From Ceratothoa steindachneri (taxonomy: Eukaryota; Arthropoda; Malacostraca; Isopoda; Cymothoidae): a DNA stretch of 64,000 nt. The notes beneath the pieces were generated by a model. The model worked only from the letters and a program-made list of their open reading frames with translations, had not been told where the DNA came from and ran no database searches. Of this stretch, positions 1-11,624 are shown piece after piece. Positions within the stretch are counted from its first letter, which is position 1; each line of letters starts with the position of its first letter. The stretch is taken from assembly GCA_963969495.1 (NCBI GenBank), contig OZ018319.1:207483233-207547232 (forward strand), given 5' to 3'. A program made the position numbers and the translations under genes.

Positions 1-286
1 TTAATTTTTCCTTCGAATTCATTACCTTAATATCCCTAATTTAACTTGTTCTTGTTCCTTGGAAGATTTCCACATGCAGCATTTCTTTAACTTCAAAAAT
101 CCATCACTACAAACGTGCAAATATTGACAAATCAAATTGTTTCAAAATTTCTTTATTGAATGATGATTCCATTTTATAATAATAGGATTGTTTTTAACGG
201 TTTTAATCCACCTATGGATTCCCACTTATGCCTACGAAAAGCATCTGATACAGATACAGTGAATAATGTTTAAGTGCCTAAAGCAA
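1..286. other. AT-rich sequence, nothing recognised
   Basis: No coding similarity, structured RNA or repeat seen on either strand. Confidence 0.5.
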
Positions 287-655
287 ATCTAGTAATGCAA
301 GACAATCGAAAAATAAATAATCTTTGATGGCAAGAGGAGCAGAAACTAAATAATCTAGCAATGCAAAAAAAATAAAAAATAAATAATCTAGCAATGCCAA
401 AAAAACTAAATAATCTAGAAATGCAAGAATAACAAAAATTAAATAATTTAGCAATACAAGAAAAACAAAAAATAAATAATCTATCAATGCACTATAAACA
501 AAACCTAAATTATCTAGCAATGCCAAAAAACAACCCCGAAATAATCTAGCAACGCAATAAAAACAAAAACTAAATAATTTAGCAATGGAAGACAAACAAG
601 CACTAAATAATCTATCAATGAAATAACAATAAAAACTACATAATCTGGGATCAAC
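287..655. repeat. 33-bp minisatellite, about 11 imperfect copies
   Basis: Units begin with ATCTAGCAATG or a close variant and end in TAAATA; most are 33 bp and one is about 27 bp. Because 33 is a multiple of three, the minus strand reads as a long hydrophobic open frame with an 11-residue period (LLDYLFF-like). I take this frame as a by-product of the repeat, not a gene: there is no start context, no conserved domain, and the units vary at synonymous and non-synonymous positions alike. Confidence 0.85.
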
Positions 656-1560
656 AAGAGACCCTCGCTTGCCATTGGATGAGTAGAAACAAGAAGAAAC
701 GAAATCAGTGAAGCCAAAGATCAAATGAATCATAACCCATTTACGGAATGAAAGAAGTGAAGAGTGAGTTGCCAATCACCTTCCACGCTAGCATAGAAGG
801 AGGAACATACAAAATCCATATCAGACAAACAAATCTACATACGAGTATAAGGAATGCGAATGAACATAAACAAAAGAGCTTTAAATTAGGCGAAGTGTAG
901 TAAAAAGCCACATTAGTTCTGTATGATGACTACGGAGGGAGCGTCATTACGTATGCCGGGCTTTTCAGCTTTCCATTTCAATCTAATGAATGATGCAGAT
1001 GGCTTATGGGTCTTAGATTATGGAAAAGCTTAGGACCAGAGGAAGCTGTTATGTCATTTTAGGAGAATGCGCATAGAATAAAATTTAGGCAAATTAATTT
1101 TTGGACCTATTCCCGCTCACGTTTACCGACATATGTACATACAGTACCTACATTTTCCACTTTTTGGCTCTTCATTGTATGCCTCCAAAAGGTCACTCAT
1201 TACACCAAAGATTTTTCCTAAAGCTGGTCAAACCCGTGTACACAAACATGACTTAAGAGTGGTCGAATGGACGCTAAGCTCCCATTTATTCAGTCATGAG
1301 ATCGAGCCATAACCCTTGGACTGTTTGCCCACTCCTTCTTTGTAGAGAAAGAGGGTAAAGATAACTAACCCCCTCTTTGTTTCCGCGGTTTTGGGATAGG
1401 GGTGTAGGTAGAAGAAAGTTGTAAAAGTTAAATATAGGTGATAATAGAAAGTGTGCCCAGAGATCGCGCTATCTTATTGAGCCCGGTTCCCTTTACCCTT
1501 TAGCACTTTTTTATATAATGTAGGAACTAACCCTCTTTTTTATGAATTTTCTTTTCCTCT
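656..1560. other. Unannotated spacer
   Basis: No protein similarity or repeat recognised. A mildly GC-richer patch occurs around 1200-1500 but carries no identifiable motif. Confidence 0.4.
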
Positions 1561-1619
1561 ATTTTATAAATTAATGTATTTTTTCTCTTTCTTTCTCGTT
1601 TCCTGCTGTTTATTTGTGC

Positions 1620-2612
1620 TCGCTTGGATACTTGTAAATGACGGCTGAAGGAATGGATCTTGCTGATGGCGGGTATGCCTTATAATTCTCCCGGTCCTAG
1701 GGTTTGAACAAGTCAGCGATGTACCTGGTGAGAGAGGTGTATCCAGACTATCCCAGATGCTTTTGCTGTGAGCAGTTAGAAAGGTGTTGTACGGTTTGAT
1801 GCCACAGGCTTGCAATGTTCCCTTCAGCTTAATGTAGTCGTTCCATTTAAAATTATTGATAAATAGTAGGGCCTTATTTTGAACTCTACATTTTTTCATG
1901 TTAACTTCTGAATAGGCATTGAGACGAACCGCTGGGTAGAGCAACTTGACTCTGCCTCCTGCCGTATATAACTTTTTTTGTAGTTTTTAGGTTAAGAAAT
2001 CTGCGGAGTTTATCTAGTTCGAGTTTAGAGATCTGAATCCCTGATTTAATATGGCTTTTTGCTCCAAATTTGGCCAACTTGAAGCATAATAAGTTGATAA
2101 TTGTGTAGTATGGTATGATCGTGCCGTCTAATCTGAGAGGTAAACCTTGCGTTGTTAGTCTGAACTTTTCGATTCTTTTCGAACATGAAGAACCATTTGG
2201 CCTTGACGCCAGTCTTCCTTGACATCATTCGTCCAGAACTAGAGTGAGGGGTGACAATCTAGGTGATGTCACCCGTGTACTTCTCATTTAGTGTCCAAAG
2301 GAGTAGAGACCCTGGAATGTCACGTATGTATACTAAAAATAGGGTGGCGATTAGACACCTCCTTTGGGTGACTCGGATCGGAAATCGAATGGAATCCCGG
2401 TGTAACTTTTGAATACTATTACCTCTATCCTGTTGGTGAGATAGTGTTGGAGGATTTTACAGAAGGAGAGAGGGGCAAGCCCCAGTCTGGCGACTTTGTA
2501 CCTTAGCCTGTCAGTCCACACTTTGTCGAAGGCTTTCTTTACGTCCCATCAGACTACACCCTGAACTACATTAGTAACTAGGTAGGAAAAGTTAGGATTT
2601 TTCGGTTATCTG
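1620..2612 (-). pseudogene. Jockey-type non-LTR retrotransposon RT fragment (copy 1)
   Basis: Read on the minus strand from about 2610 downward, the conceptual translation follows a jockey-clade reverse transcriptase. A motif A like WDVKKAFDKVW comes first, then a decayed G-P-GSVLSP stretch and TGDIT*IVTP in place of the YADDITQIVTYP box. FEKNRKVQTNNARFTS matches the region that normally reads FEKxWKIxTNxxKF. Then come LDKLRRFLNL and, near 1860, VQNKALLFINNFKWND with IKPYNTFLTAHSKSIW, the C-terminal thumb/connection region. Several stops and frameshifts interrupt it and neither end is visible. It is a 5'- and 3'-truncated fossil; the same family appears at 39300-39990 and probably 6400-7370. 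Confidence 0.75.
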
Positions 2613-2768
2613 TGAATCAATTTTGATGAAACTTTTTCAGGCTGGTCTTCACAATATAGCAACACTAATATTATGTTTTTATTTTGCAGTGTTACGTCCT
2701 TCTATATTCATTTCAGATTCTGCTTTTTTGGCTGAACTAAACTAATAGCATATATCCTCTTTAAGACA

Positions 2769-3260
2769 ATGGGACGTTGCAGAGGCCTCAACGATAAAGA
2801 AAATCATTTCATCATCAAGGAAATTGGTGAAGTCACCTGTGTTCATGTCATTGCAGAGAAGTTAGTTTGCCATGTGGCCACAGTTATACGATTTCTAAAT
2901 GAGTCTTCGCAAAGGCAAAAACACTCCGATTCTGGGACCTCAAAGAATGTGACAACTAAGAATTTGACGAATATTGGCTGTTAGTTACGTGGAAAACCCG
3001 AACTAAAAAGAAAAACCATTGGCTTTTGGGCAAGCTCCCCTGAAACTAACTACTTTTTAACTCCGATACCAAACTTTGCGGCTTCAATCAGCCCAGAAGT
3101 ACATCACGTTTGACATAAGTTGCGTTCTCCTTACTGATAAGAACAGGGCGACACTTGACGGACCTAAAGGTTGTACAAATGATTAGGTCTATTTCAGATG
3201 AGCGTCAAAAACGTTTGCGACGTTAACAGTACGGAGTGTGAATCATGTTATGGGGAGGTA

Positions 3261-3264
<4 letters not shown>
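2769..3264 (+). pseudogene. Tc1-like transposase, N-terminal part
   Basis: The open frame starting with MGRCRGLNDKENHFI is a paired-type helix-turn-helix of a Tc1-family transposase (about 70 residues to the first stop). Decayed central sequence follows in shifted frames up to the (TA)n tract at 3265. The gene resumes after that tract (3339-3590) and again at 4641-4830, so this is the first of three pieces of one copy. Transposases of this superfamily bind the terminal inverted repeats and cut and paste at TA dinucleotides. Stops make this copy inactive. Confidence 0.7.

Positions 3265-3338
<74 letters not shown>
3265..3338. repeat. (TA)n microsatellite, 74 bp
   Basis: Pure TA repeat lying inside the reading path of the Tc1 pseudogene. 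Confidence 0.98.
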
Positions 3339-3341
<3 letters not shown>

Positions 3342-3590
3342 TTTTTTGGCCCAGTCAGGGTGCCGGATGGGGTTAAAGTGACCGCAGCCGCCTACTGCAA
3401 TCTCTTGAAGTGGGTCTTTGATCCCTGGCTAAATGACATACCGTTGTTAATTCTAAAGTCTAGTTTTCATGCATGACAACGCTCCATCCCACTCTGCTAG
3501 GAAAAAGCGGGCATTACTAGGCTCTTGCGGCATACATGGTGACAAGATGATTACTTCCCCCATCCCCTTTCCTAACTCACCCTTTTTAGA
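3339..3590 (+). pseudogene. Tc1-like transposase, central part
   Basis: Directly after the (TA)n tract the plus strand reads PDGVKVTAAAYCNLLKW and DPWLNDIPLL, which in Tc1 transposases lie between the first and second catalytic Asp. Remnants of the HDNAPSHSA-type second-Asp motif follow in shifted frames (around 3468-3500), then GIHGDK-like sequence near 3530-3550. Similarity fades near 3590, where a GC-richer insert appears to begin. Confidence 0.65.
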
Positions 3591-4640
3591 CTTGCCGCCA
3601 GATCTCCGCAAAATTCCCACCGAGACATGACGCTGAAATTGCGGTTACCTCCCAGCCATCTCAATCCCCCCCCCCCCCTCAGGTCAGGAGATTACTTTGT
3701 AGGATTCTCCGTGAACCGCTTTTATGCCTCCCACCGCTTGTCGCCCGTATAGCCTGCTGATCCCTGCCTTTGATACTTCACCGCAAGGAGACACTCGGGT
3801 TCTAATGCTTGATAACAAAGGTTAGAGATGGTCTCAATCTCTCTCCCTGTTTTGGAGAACTCCGGGTATATATGCACCCGCTCCAGGATTATAGACAGAT
3901 TTAGTTAGACGAGACTTCCCCGAAAGGAGTGCAATTCAATGAAGCTCTCTCCCAAGAAGTGTGAATGACGGTCGCAAGCCACGGAAGAGCTGGACACTAG
4001 ACCCGTATCTTCGGGTCAGGGAGAAGAGTCTCGTGAAGCAACGTCAGCCTTTCTCAAACGCATTCGGATCAAGGATTGGAGAAGCCGCCGTCCGAAGTTC
4101 TTCTGGTGACCTCTTAATAGGAAGAGGCCCATTAGCTTGCTCAAGCTGAGTGTGGAGAAGTGGAGAAGTCATCTCCGCCCCCCCCTTCCTTTGAAGTTCG
4201 TTTGGTGACTTCCTGAAGACAAGAGGCCCGCATCTCGCAAAACACAAGTTCGAGAAAGTAGCCCTACCCGCCGCAGGTTTGTGACTCCCACCCGTAAGTA
4301 ATCAAGGTCACCAAGACCTCTCCCGAGTACCCCCACCTTACTCTCGTGGTTTAAAGTAACTAAATCACTCATTACGATCAATCTCCCATTATAACCATTC
4401 CCTAACCACGGTTATCTAATGAGTATTCGGAGCTTAAGTCCGTCTTATAAATGTATCCATATATATCCATATTTATTGTTGTGCCTTTTATTTAGTGTGT
4501 ATTAAAACTCGATATTTGTCTTTGTGTTTGTTATATTCCTTGGTCACGCAGCTGCCGCTATCTATTCAAATCGCACTCTCAGAACAATAACAGTTGGCGC
4601 CTTGCTTGGCGTACCTTAGAGCCTGTGTGCGCATATTTCC
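3591..4640 (+). mobile_element. Insert splitting the Tc1 gene, possibly a solo or partial LTR
   Basis: About 1 kb of distinctly GC-richer sequence separates the centre of the Tc1 gene from its C-terminus at 4641. It holds a polyC run (3667-3680), a TATA-like GTATATATGC near 3865, an ATTAAA near 4502 and, at 4590-4600, ATAACA directly followed by GTTGGCGCC. That resembles an LTR end plus a primer-binding site. Two diverged copies of a segment with GAAGTTC, GGTGAC and AAGAGGCCC lie about 100 bp apart (near 4095 and 4193). No gag or pol sequence and no clear LTR start were found. Confidence 0.35.
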
Positions 4641-4830
4641 GTACACTTGGCCATACTTCGACATTGTTTATGCCGATAAACGTCAATTTTCGTCTCAAGA
4701 AATCTTATGGGCGACCATCAAAGCTTGATCATAGGCAGTTCAACCTCCTTTTATTAAGAAATTGACAGATTCCATGCATGATTGGGTTTTTGAAGTCATC
4801 CGTCAAAATGTGGCTCACATGGGCAAATAA
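4641..4830 (+). pseudogene. Tc1-like transposase, C-terminal part
   Basis: The plus strand reads DIVYADKRQFSSQEILWATI and then KKLTDSMHDWVFEVI, the C-terminal tail that follows the third catalytic residue in Tc1 transposases. It is collinear with the pieces at 2769-3264 and 3339-3590. A copy interrupted by a microsatellite and a roughly 1-kb insert is the simplest explanation. Confidence 0.65.
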
Positions 4831-5129
4831 TTCATTATGTGAATCAATTGTGTATTAAAATTATGGTTTCATGTTAAATATATACCCATGGTATGCAAAA
4901 TGTGTATAACAATCCGTCGACCCAAAATTCAAATCACCATGAGAATTGTATCTATATTTTATACACAATCAACTTTTATAAGTATTCAGACCTAATCTAT
5001 GTATATTCTCACCTTATGGTATTATTTCGTCATATGCCATCTGTCTCCCATGACTCGTTTGATACGTTCTGGCATCAATTTGATTAAACTTTAAGACATT
5101 TCTTGTGATAGCTTAGTGCACTGGACCTT

Positions 5130-6024
5130 TTAGATGGATTCTGTGAGGTTGGGGATCGAGCCGGTATTTTGATATTCGACCTTACTTTTTATAATAAGCC
5201 ATAGATTCTCGATCGGATTGAGACCTGAACTATTACCAGGGCAATCTAGAACACCAATTTCATATTCGTTGAGCCATTTACTAACAATTTTTGCCTTGTG
5301 ACAAGGTGCCCCATCGTGCATAAAAGTTGTTTTCTCATGCAATGCCAGTGTCGGTGGAAGTTTTTCCTTTAGCATAGCTAAATGACTTCTACTATTCAAG
5401 CTTGTGTTCTTAAGAAGAAAAGATAAAGTCCCCCTACCATTAGAATAGGATGGTGTTTCATTGTCTTGATGATGTATTTAGGATCAATTCTATCTGAGCC
5501 TTTCGGGCGGTGCACCATTCCTGGACAGCTTCTGAATGTTGAAAGAGAGGATTCCTCACTAAAAAGAACTCTTTCTAATTATCAACAGTGCAATTGATGC
5601 GCCTTTTACAAAACTCAACTCTTTTCTTACGTTTTTCAGTTTCAAGAAAGGTTTCTTGGCAGCATGCCAAGATGGCAACCAAAGCTCCTTTTGCAGCCGA
5701 TGTCGAATTGTGCGATCAGATACATCTTTAAGCAAATTATAATGCTTAGAATTAATTTCATTTGCTGTTATTGTTGGTTTCATTAACAGAAAACGTTTTA
5801 TTAAAATTATAAGTACCTTAATTCGTCTTTCTAGGCCTCCCATTACCACTTTTTTGGACTGGAGTACCAGAAACATTATCACTTATATGGCGGGAAACCC
5901 ATAAATTCACAGTACTTTGAGATATCTCTAAATGTTTTGCAATTTGTCTTTGTGAGTTTATAGCCTTATATAATGCAAGAATCGCACCTATTTTGTCATT
6001 TGATATTTATTTCATTTTAGCCAT
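5130..6024 (-). pseudogene. Tc1-like transposase (DD34E type)
   Basis: Minus-strand conceptual translation begins MAKMK at 6024. It carries a helix-turn-helix (KIGAILALYKAINSQRQIA, then LEISQSTVNLW), a GRPRKT linker, and a second DNA-binding segment with TIRHRLQKELWL. The catalytic region includes FMHDGAPCHKAKIVSKWL (second Asp) and a SGLNPIENLW stretch, where SPDLNPIENLW is usual, with the catalytic Glu. Length matches the roughly 340-residue family norm. It is broken by an early stop, further stops and frameshifts. The SPD to SGL change removes the Asp normally seen three residues before the LNPIE core. Confidence 0.85.
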
Positions 6025-6274
6025 TGTAGACTTTCTTAAAATACAGCACTTTTAGTAAAAGGAGTTGTTATTTTGTGAACACATAGTATGCGCTGGAAAT
6101 TTACGACACGTACACTCACAAACGCTGCTAGCAACCAACTGCTTCTACACAGGACCAGCAATCTACATGATTGTACTACAAAACGTAGTTTACTCCAAGT
6201 ATATATCTACATTAGAACACATTTTACGGCTTTCTGAAATATCCAAAAAATGCATGTGTTATGGATGGTTATCG

Positions 6275-6295
6275 GATTTTTTTGACCGGCACTGT
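6275..6295 (-). repeat. Terminal inverted repeat of the Tc1 copy (right end)
   Basis: TTTGACCGGCACTGTA read inward on the minus strand gives TACAGTGCCGGTCAAA, a typical Tc1 outer terminal repeat ending at a TA. It lies about 270 bp upstream of the transposase start at 6024. I did not find the matching left end near 4900-5110. Confidence 0.6.
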
Positions 6296-6399
6296 ATTAG
6301 CATGGTTCACCCCCAAAACGACAAATCACAAATATCAATTGAAAGACGTAACACTTTATAATGAAAACATCATATTACTAATGCCATATTGTACAGACA

Positions 6400-7370
6400 A
6401 GCTGTGAAAGGTTCATCAAAAGTGATTCACAGAGAACCGAGAAATGCTAATTTTCTCTACCAAGCTAATAGCGTTTTCAGGGTGTATATCAATCATGTAG
6501 AGAGAAGAAGCATGACACTTGGTCACGTGTTGGTATGTTAGTGCAATGCCTGTCTCTGTGGTTCTTTTTTGGGAGGAAAGCAATTGTGTTCATCTTTATG
6601 AAGCAAAAGAATTGACCGTTGGGAAACATGTCCGTTTTTGAGAATCATTTTGAAGTTCTTCTCATTTGTCTCAAGTAGTCAAATAGGCCTGTATTTCATA
6701 AATTAATACTTAGGCTCCTTTTGTTTGTGACCATTTCAGATGTCTTCAGGCCATTCGAAAAGTCTCCTGCCATCATGCCACGTTAAAAAGACTCAACCGC
6801 CTAGTCATTTTTCTCTCTGGGGATTCTTTTAGGTTCTTCATTTTGATCTGGCTTATACCTAGAGCTTTGTGATAGAATCCGGAGACCAAGGTGTTCAATT
6901 TTTCCGTGGTTATCACTCTGCCTTTCAGTTTGCACTCTTACAATCTAGTGAGGTTTACGGTTCTAGGTACGGTGAATCTCTCTTAGTACCTCTCGATGTG
7001 TTTCTAAACTATTTCTCAAAGCCCAGGTCGAAGTTTTCTTCCTCTTGGTCGGAGATTCGTACAGTATCGTTCCACACTTTGCTAAAATCTAGGCTTTATC
7101 TTGTGGAGTTCTGACGCACCTGTCTACGTGTACTATCAGAGAGTTGGACTTTGTTTTTATTTGACTTTTCAGCTTATTAATGAAGTTCCAAAAGGTTCTG
7201 AAGCTACCTTCAATATCCAGATTACGGATTCTCAGGTCCCACTTTTCTTTGGTCTCTTACAACAGTACGGCGTTCACTTTCCGTCTGTGCTACTGGACCT
7301 GACAGTAGTAGCTCGTATGCCTGCATATATCAACTGGAACCGCTACTGCGAGATGATCCTCTCCTGAGTT
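6400..7370 (-). pseudogene. Probable jockey-type retrotransposon fragment, endonuclease-RT linker
   Basis: On the minus strand near 7250-7130 the frame reads LRIRNLDIEGSFRTFW and FINKLKSQI, resembling the W-x-FI-x-L segment between endonuclease and RT in jockey elements. Near 6870-6780 it reads YHKALGISQIKMKNLKESP, resembling the KAPGxDxIxNxxLKxLP box at the RT start. Frames shift several times and stops are common. The calls rest on short conserved boxes in the expected order and orientation, so this is moderate to low confidence. Confidence 0.45.
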
Positions 7371-7900
7371 GGATTTTGTGTCTGGTCTGTGGGATATTTT
7401 TGTATGTTTTGGTGATGATTATTATGATGGAGGTCACCTCTTTGTATATTTTCACATGTGTGGCCTCACTCATTTATGAAATATCATCCTTAAACCAACA
7501 TTTTTATGCTTCCCAGTCTGAAGCCACAATGTGGGGTCCGCATGAGAATATGGTCACTGGGTATGAGGGGTCCTGGTTGTAGGAAATGATTGAAGGTGAA
7601 GTTGGACTCCGTAAACAGGATGTTGGGCTTTGTGGCTGATCCCGAGTACATAAACGGGGTTATTTGAGCCTATCTATTTCATATTGCATTTAAAGAATAA
7701 AGCATTTGAATGCACAGTTGTTTTGAGAAGGTTCTTTAAAAAATAAAAAGGAACAGATTAAGCATTTTCTTTTTATAGTTCGTGTGAAAAGATCTGCCTT
7801 GCAAATCAGTCCACCTTTTCAAAGAAGGTCCAATAAACGAAATGCATCTTGGCTTGCACAGTACATATTAGTATATAATTGACCAATCCTTACTAATAAA
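7371..7900. other. Unannotated spacer
   Basis: No clear coding similarity. The last 100-200 bp may be the decayed 5' part of the Penelope-like element that follows. Confidence 0.4.
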
Positions 7901-8915
7901 TACACAGCATTTTGGACCGATTTATTGCGAAACCACCTCTCAGGTTTTAATGTTAATATGCTTTTCATTAATGTTCCTGTTGATAAATCTTTTGGTGTTA
8001 TTATTAAAAACTTGCCTTTGTTTAACCTAACATTACCCTCACCGTGTAATAAAATTGTAAAGTCGGTTCTTTTGTGCATTACAAACAATGTGTTTAAAGC
8101 GGAAGATTGTTTTTACAAACAGAAATATGGGCTGGATATGGCTCATCCCCTTTCCCCGATCCTATGTAATCTTTTTATAGAAATCTTTGAGAAACACCTC
8201 CTCCTCTCCTATCTAACCTAATCCCATGACATGGTTGCGCTATATTGATGATGTATGTGCACATGGCGTATTAATGATAACACATTAGATTTATACTTTG
8301 AACAATTAAACAACATTCACACAACCATTACATTTAAACGTGAATGGGAACGAAACAATTCATTGTCATTTCTTGATGTCAAAATATCTAAAATAAACAA
8401 TAAAGCATATTTTTTCTGTTCACCGGAAACCAACCAACTCTATTGACTATATTCATTATTTCTCTTGCTATGACGAATCTGTTACAAGGCCTTGTAGTTT
8501 ATTTCTTTTTCCTGCAAGCATATCGCATCAGTGTTCGTTGTTTTCTGCAAGATGAAATTAATACACTCATCCAAACATTCATTGAGCAGCATTATACCCT
8601 ATGGTTCATGGAAGAAGGTCATTATAAAGCCAGAACAAACTTTTACTCACCAGCTTATCCTAAGGAAAAAGTATGTAATAATAATTATATTATATTCCCA
8701 TTTTAGAATTAATTAATTATAAAATGCTAGCAGGGGCCAGCAACATTAATGTTGGCTTTCAATACTGAATAAAGATCTGAAATAGTCTGTCTAAAAAACG
8801 ATCTGCCATTAAAGAACAGGGTGTTAATTATATTCCATGCAAAACTTGCGATCCAGTATACATTGGCGAGAGCAGTAGAGTCTCCAAGAGAATGAAGAAA
8901 CACAAATGCGACCCG
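7901..8915 (+). pseudogene. Penelope-like element: RT plus GIY-YIG remnant (copy 1)
   Basis: FNVNMLFINVPVDKSF corresponds to the Penelope RT motif DVxSLFTNVP. YGLDMAHPLSPILCNLFIEI matches the G-x-PMGxPLSP box. After a frameshift, MTWLRYIDDV near 8226-8255 keeps the catalytic YxDD pair. LSFLDVKISK follows in the expected place. Around 8823-8910 the frame reads NYIPCKTCDPVYIGESS and RVSKRMKKHK, the core of the GIY-YIG endonuclease typical of Penelope-like elements. Frameshifts and stops separate these blocks and the N-terminal third is missing. Known function of the family: target-primed reverse transcription with a GIY-YIG nicking domain. Confidence 0.85.
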
Positions 8916-9299
8916 CGCCGGCTCAGCCTATCTTCTAGCCTGTTCTTACACATGTCAAGTGGAGACTATTAAATCGACATCGATAATGCTTAAATAATTT
9001 ATAATTTCCACAACTATATATGCACATAGGTATCTAATAGAATCAGCACTCATATAGGAAATTCCGAACTTTAATAGTTCAGATTGGCAACTTAACACTA
9101 ATTCCTTGATAAGCAGAAGTCTCATCCGGCCTTTGATAAAAAATGCAATCCCTAATTAAGTTCTGACCTTTAAATTTGTGTTTCCTTATGCTAAGCATAT
9201 TTCTGTACTTATTAGTTTGCCAGCGGTTAAAGGTAACGGATACTTCCGTCAAAACCTGGTTTCGCATTAAATCTATCCAAAGTACTGTGGTTTCTCTCC

Positions 9300-9302
<3 letters not shown>
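8916..9302. other. Unannotated spacer between the Penelope remnant and (TA)n
   Basis: Could hold the 3' end of the Penelope-like element, but none of the terminal motifs seen at 18.4, 20.3 or 21.7 kb is recognisable here. Confidence 0.35.

Positions 9303-9370
<68 letters not shown>
9303..9370. repeat. (TA)n microsatellite, 68 bp
   Basis: Pure TA repeat followed by a short CT-rich run to about 9480. Confidence 0.98.
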
Positions 9371-9372
<2 letters not shown>

Positions 9373-9479
9373 ATCACTCCCTCCTTCAGTCCCTTCCCCT
9401 CACTGTCTCTCTCTTTCTTTCGCTTTTCCATGTTTCGCTCCTCTCATTGTCTTCTTGCTTCTCTCGTGATGTCCCTCAG

Positions 9480-11620
9480 GCAATTCCTTTTTTTCATGAG
9501 TGAGTCTGAAAGTTGCTCCATTTATGCATTTTAACGAGAACTGTTAAAAACTTTTGCCATCCGCTTCAATTAACTATGCTAAACCTGTCTGGCTCTCATT
9601 TTTTTATTATTTTTATACCTAATTAACCGCAAGCAATTTTAAATAGGTTTATAACTGTCAGATGTTTTATCTTTTTCACCTTTGTTCTGCAGTCGTGTAG
9701 TTGATTGGCTGGTTGTGGCGAGGAGGGGGTGGGGGTACTCGTTTTATTAATTCAATGTCATCTTTAGTTAGTGAAAATTTCAGTCGCTCACTGAGAGTCT
9801 GAAGAAAGTGATAAGTAAATGATTTCACTGATCCCATTAACATTGACTGTGGTTCACAGGAGAACGCCATTGGAGTCTTAAATAATTAACACCATTCTCC
9901 TAACCAGGCGCAACTTGTCGTGATTTTGAAAGTCTTGTTGTAAAGTTTAATGAAGATTGCTGTGGTTATGTTGCTAGCTAGTTAGCGCCATTCTCGCCTC
10001 GTTTCGTGGTCCAAATGCTCGTACTGTATATTGAAATTCACAGAAAGATTAGAATGATAATAATTGGTCAGCCCCAAACATAAGGTGGCCCATCCTCGTT
10101 GTAGTGTATATCCTTTCCGCCAGGCATCGCTGGATTTGAGTGCCTCTTTTTTGTGATTATTGTTGGCATGGGAAAAAAAAGCTGTCATGATCTAAAAGGG
10201 AATTTTGACACACTGGAGGAAGAATAAGAGGAAGGAGTCATAAGATAGATAAATCGAAAGAAGACGAAGAAATAAAAGTAGTAAAAATGTAAAAGCAAAA
10301 ATGCAGTAATCGAAAAATTTGCCAGCTTTAATTTTAGAAAAAGAGGTTATTACAGTTTAGATGAACAAATTCGTATCGATAGTTGTTCATGAGAACTAAG
10401 TGCTTGAAGGGATATGAATCAACGAATCTAAAGTAAAGAGAATTAGAGGTTATTCTTCGATGCGAGTTGCCAAACTGAAACTTCACCTTCGGCGTGATAA
10501 AGAGATAAAAAAACCCATTTCTCTTGATTCATGGTTTCAAACCATTTTGATTACAGGTTCCGCAGACCAGAACCAAACCTAAATTTTTTCCGCTCTTATT
10601 TTAGTACTACTAATAATAGTAAGTACAGGAAAAAAGTAACTTGAAATTATTCTTAAATTTATCTCAATTTCCAATCTCGTTTCTCAAAATATCGCTTTCT
10701 TTTTTAAATGTGGCATGAAACGGTTCCGTTTATAATTCGTTCCAAATTCTCGACTTTTGTTTTGTGCCCTCCAAAAGGAAGTCGCCTAGTTACATGTAAT
10801 TTTGAAATGTAATTACTACCGTAAATTTTATAATCAAGATTACTCCATAATTATCGCAATAAAGAGAAGGGTATTTAAATTAATGTTTTATCAGACGCAA
10901 TTTCCATAGTTAGTTCCAAGTTTGCAGTGGTAGGCACTCGGTATGAGCCTTAACGTAGGAATTATTAGAAAATATGTCCTCGTCTATGGATCGATTGTAA
11001 TTAAAAATCAAAACCTTAAATTTAATGGAAGTTTGATCCACTTTGCCTTTTACATGGCTGAAGGTATATAATTTTCGATACAGATAATATTACATTCTTG
11101 GATTGGTCTCATCGATCTTGTTTTATGACCATATCGATTAGAAGAAATTTTCTACATATACTAAAACTTCTGTTAATAGTTCCTTGTTAGTTCCATATTA
11201 TTTTGTTTACGCCCTTTTTGCCATCATCAGTGTAAATAAGCAGTTAAAATGAGTCTAATTGGGTAGGGTTTTGGAAATTAAGACCTCCTACTGGAGTTTC
11301 ATTTCATTTTAGAAAGTTTAGGAAGAACAACTTCATCATTGCTTCCACACATACATTTGATTATCCTTTACTCAACTTAATTTGAATATAGCTGTTCTTT
11401 CTGTTCTTGTGTCGTTCAAACTTTATGTTCATATTTCGTTGTGAGAGGTTTTGGAATAAGTACATATAACCTTCTAACGCCTGAAAAGTTGAGATTTGGG
11501 TTTTAATTAGCATTTAAGGTTGTTCATGTTTCTCGTCGATATATTTAAAAAATATTGTGAGAAAAATGATTCGGACAGATAACACAACAGACATATAAAT
11601 AATTTACGGTTGTTACCCTA
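9480..11620. other. Long AT-rich stretch without recognisable genes
   Basis: Both strands scanned; only short chance open frames. No transposase or RT boxes, tandem repeat or RNA gene was noticed. Confidence 0.45.
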
Positions 11621-11624
11621 TATT

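Noticed and set aside
278..775. 165-codon hydrophobic frame on the minus strand
   Set aside because: Explained by the 33-bp minisatellite period.
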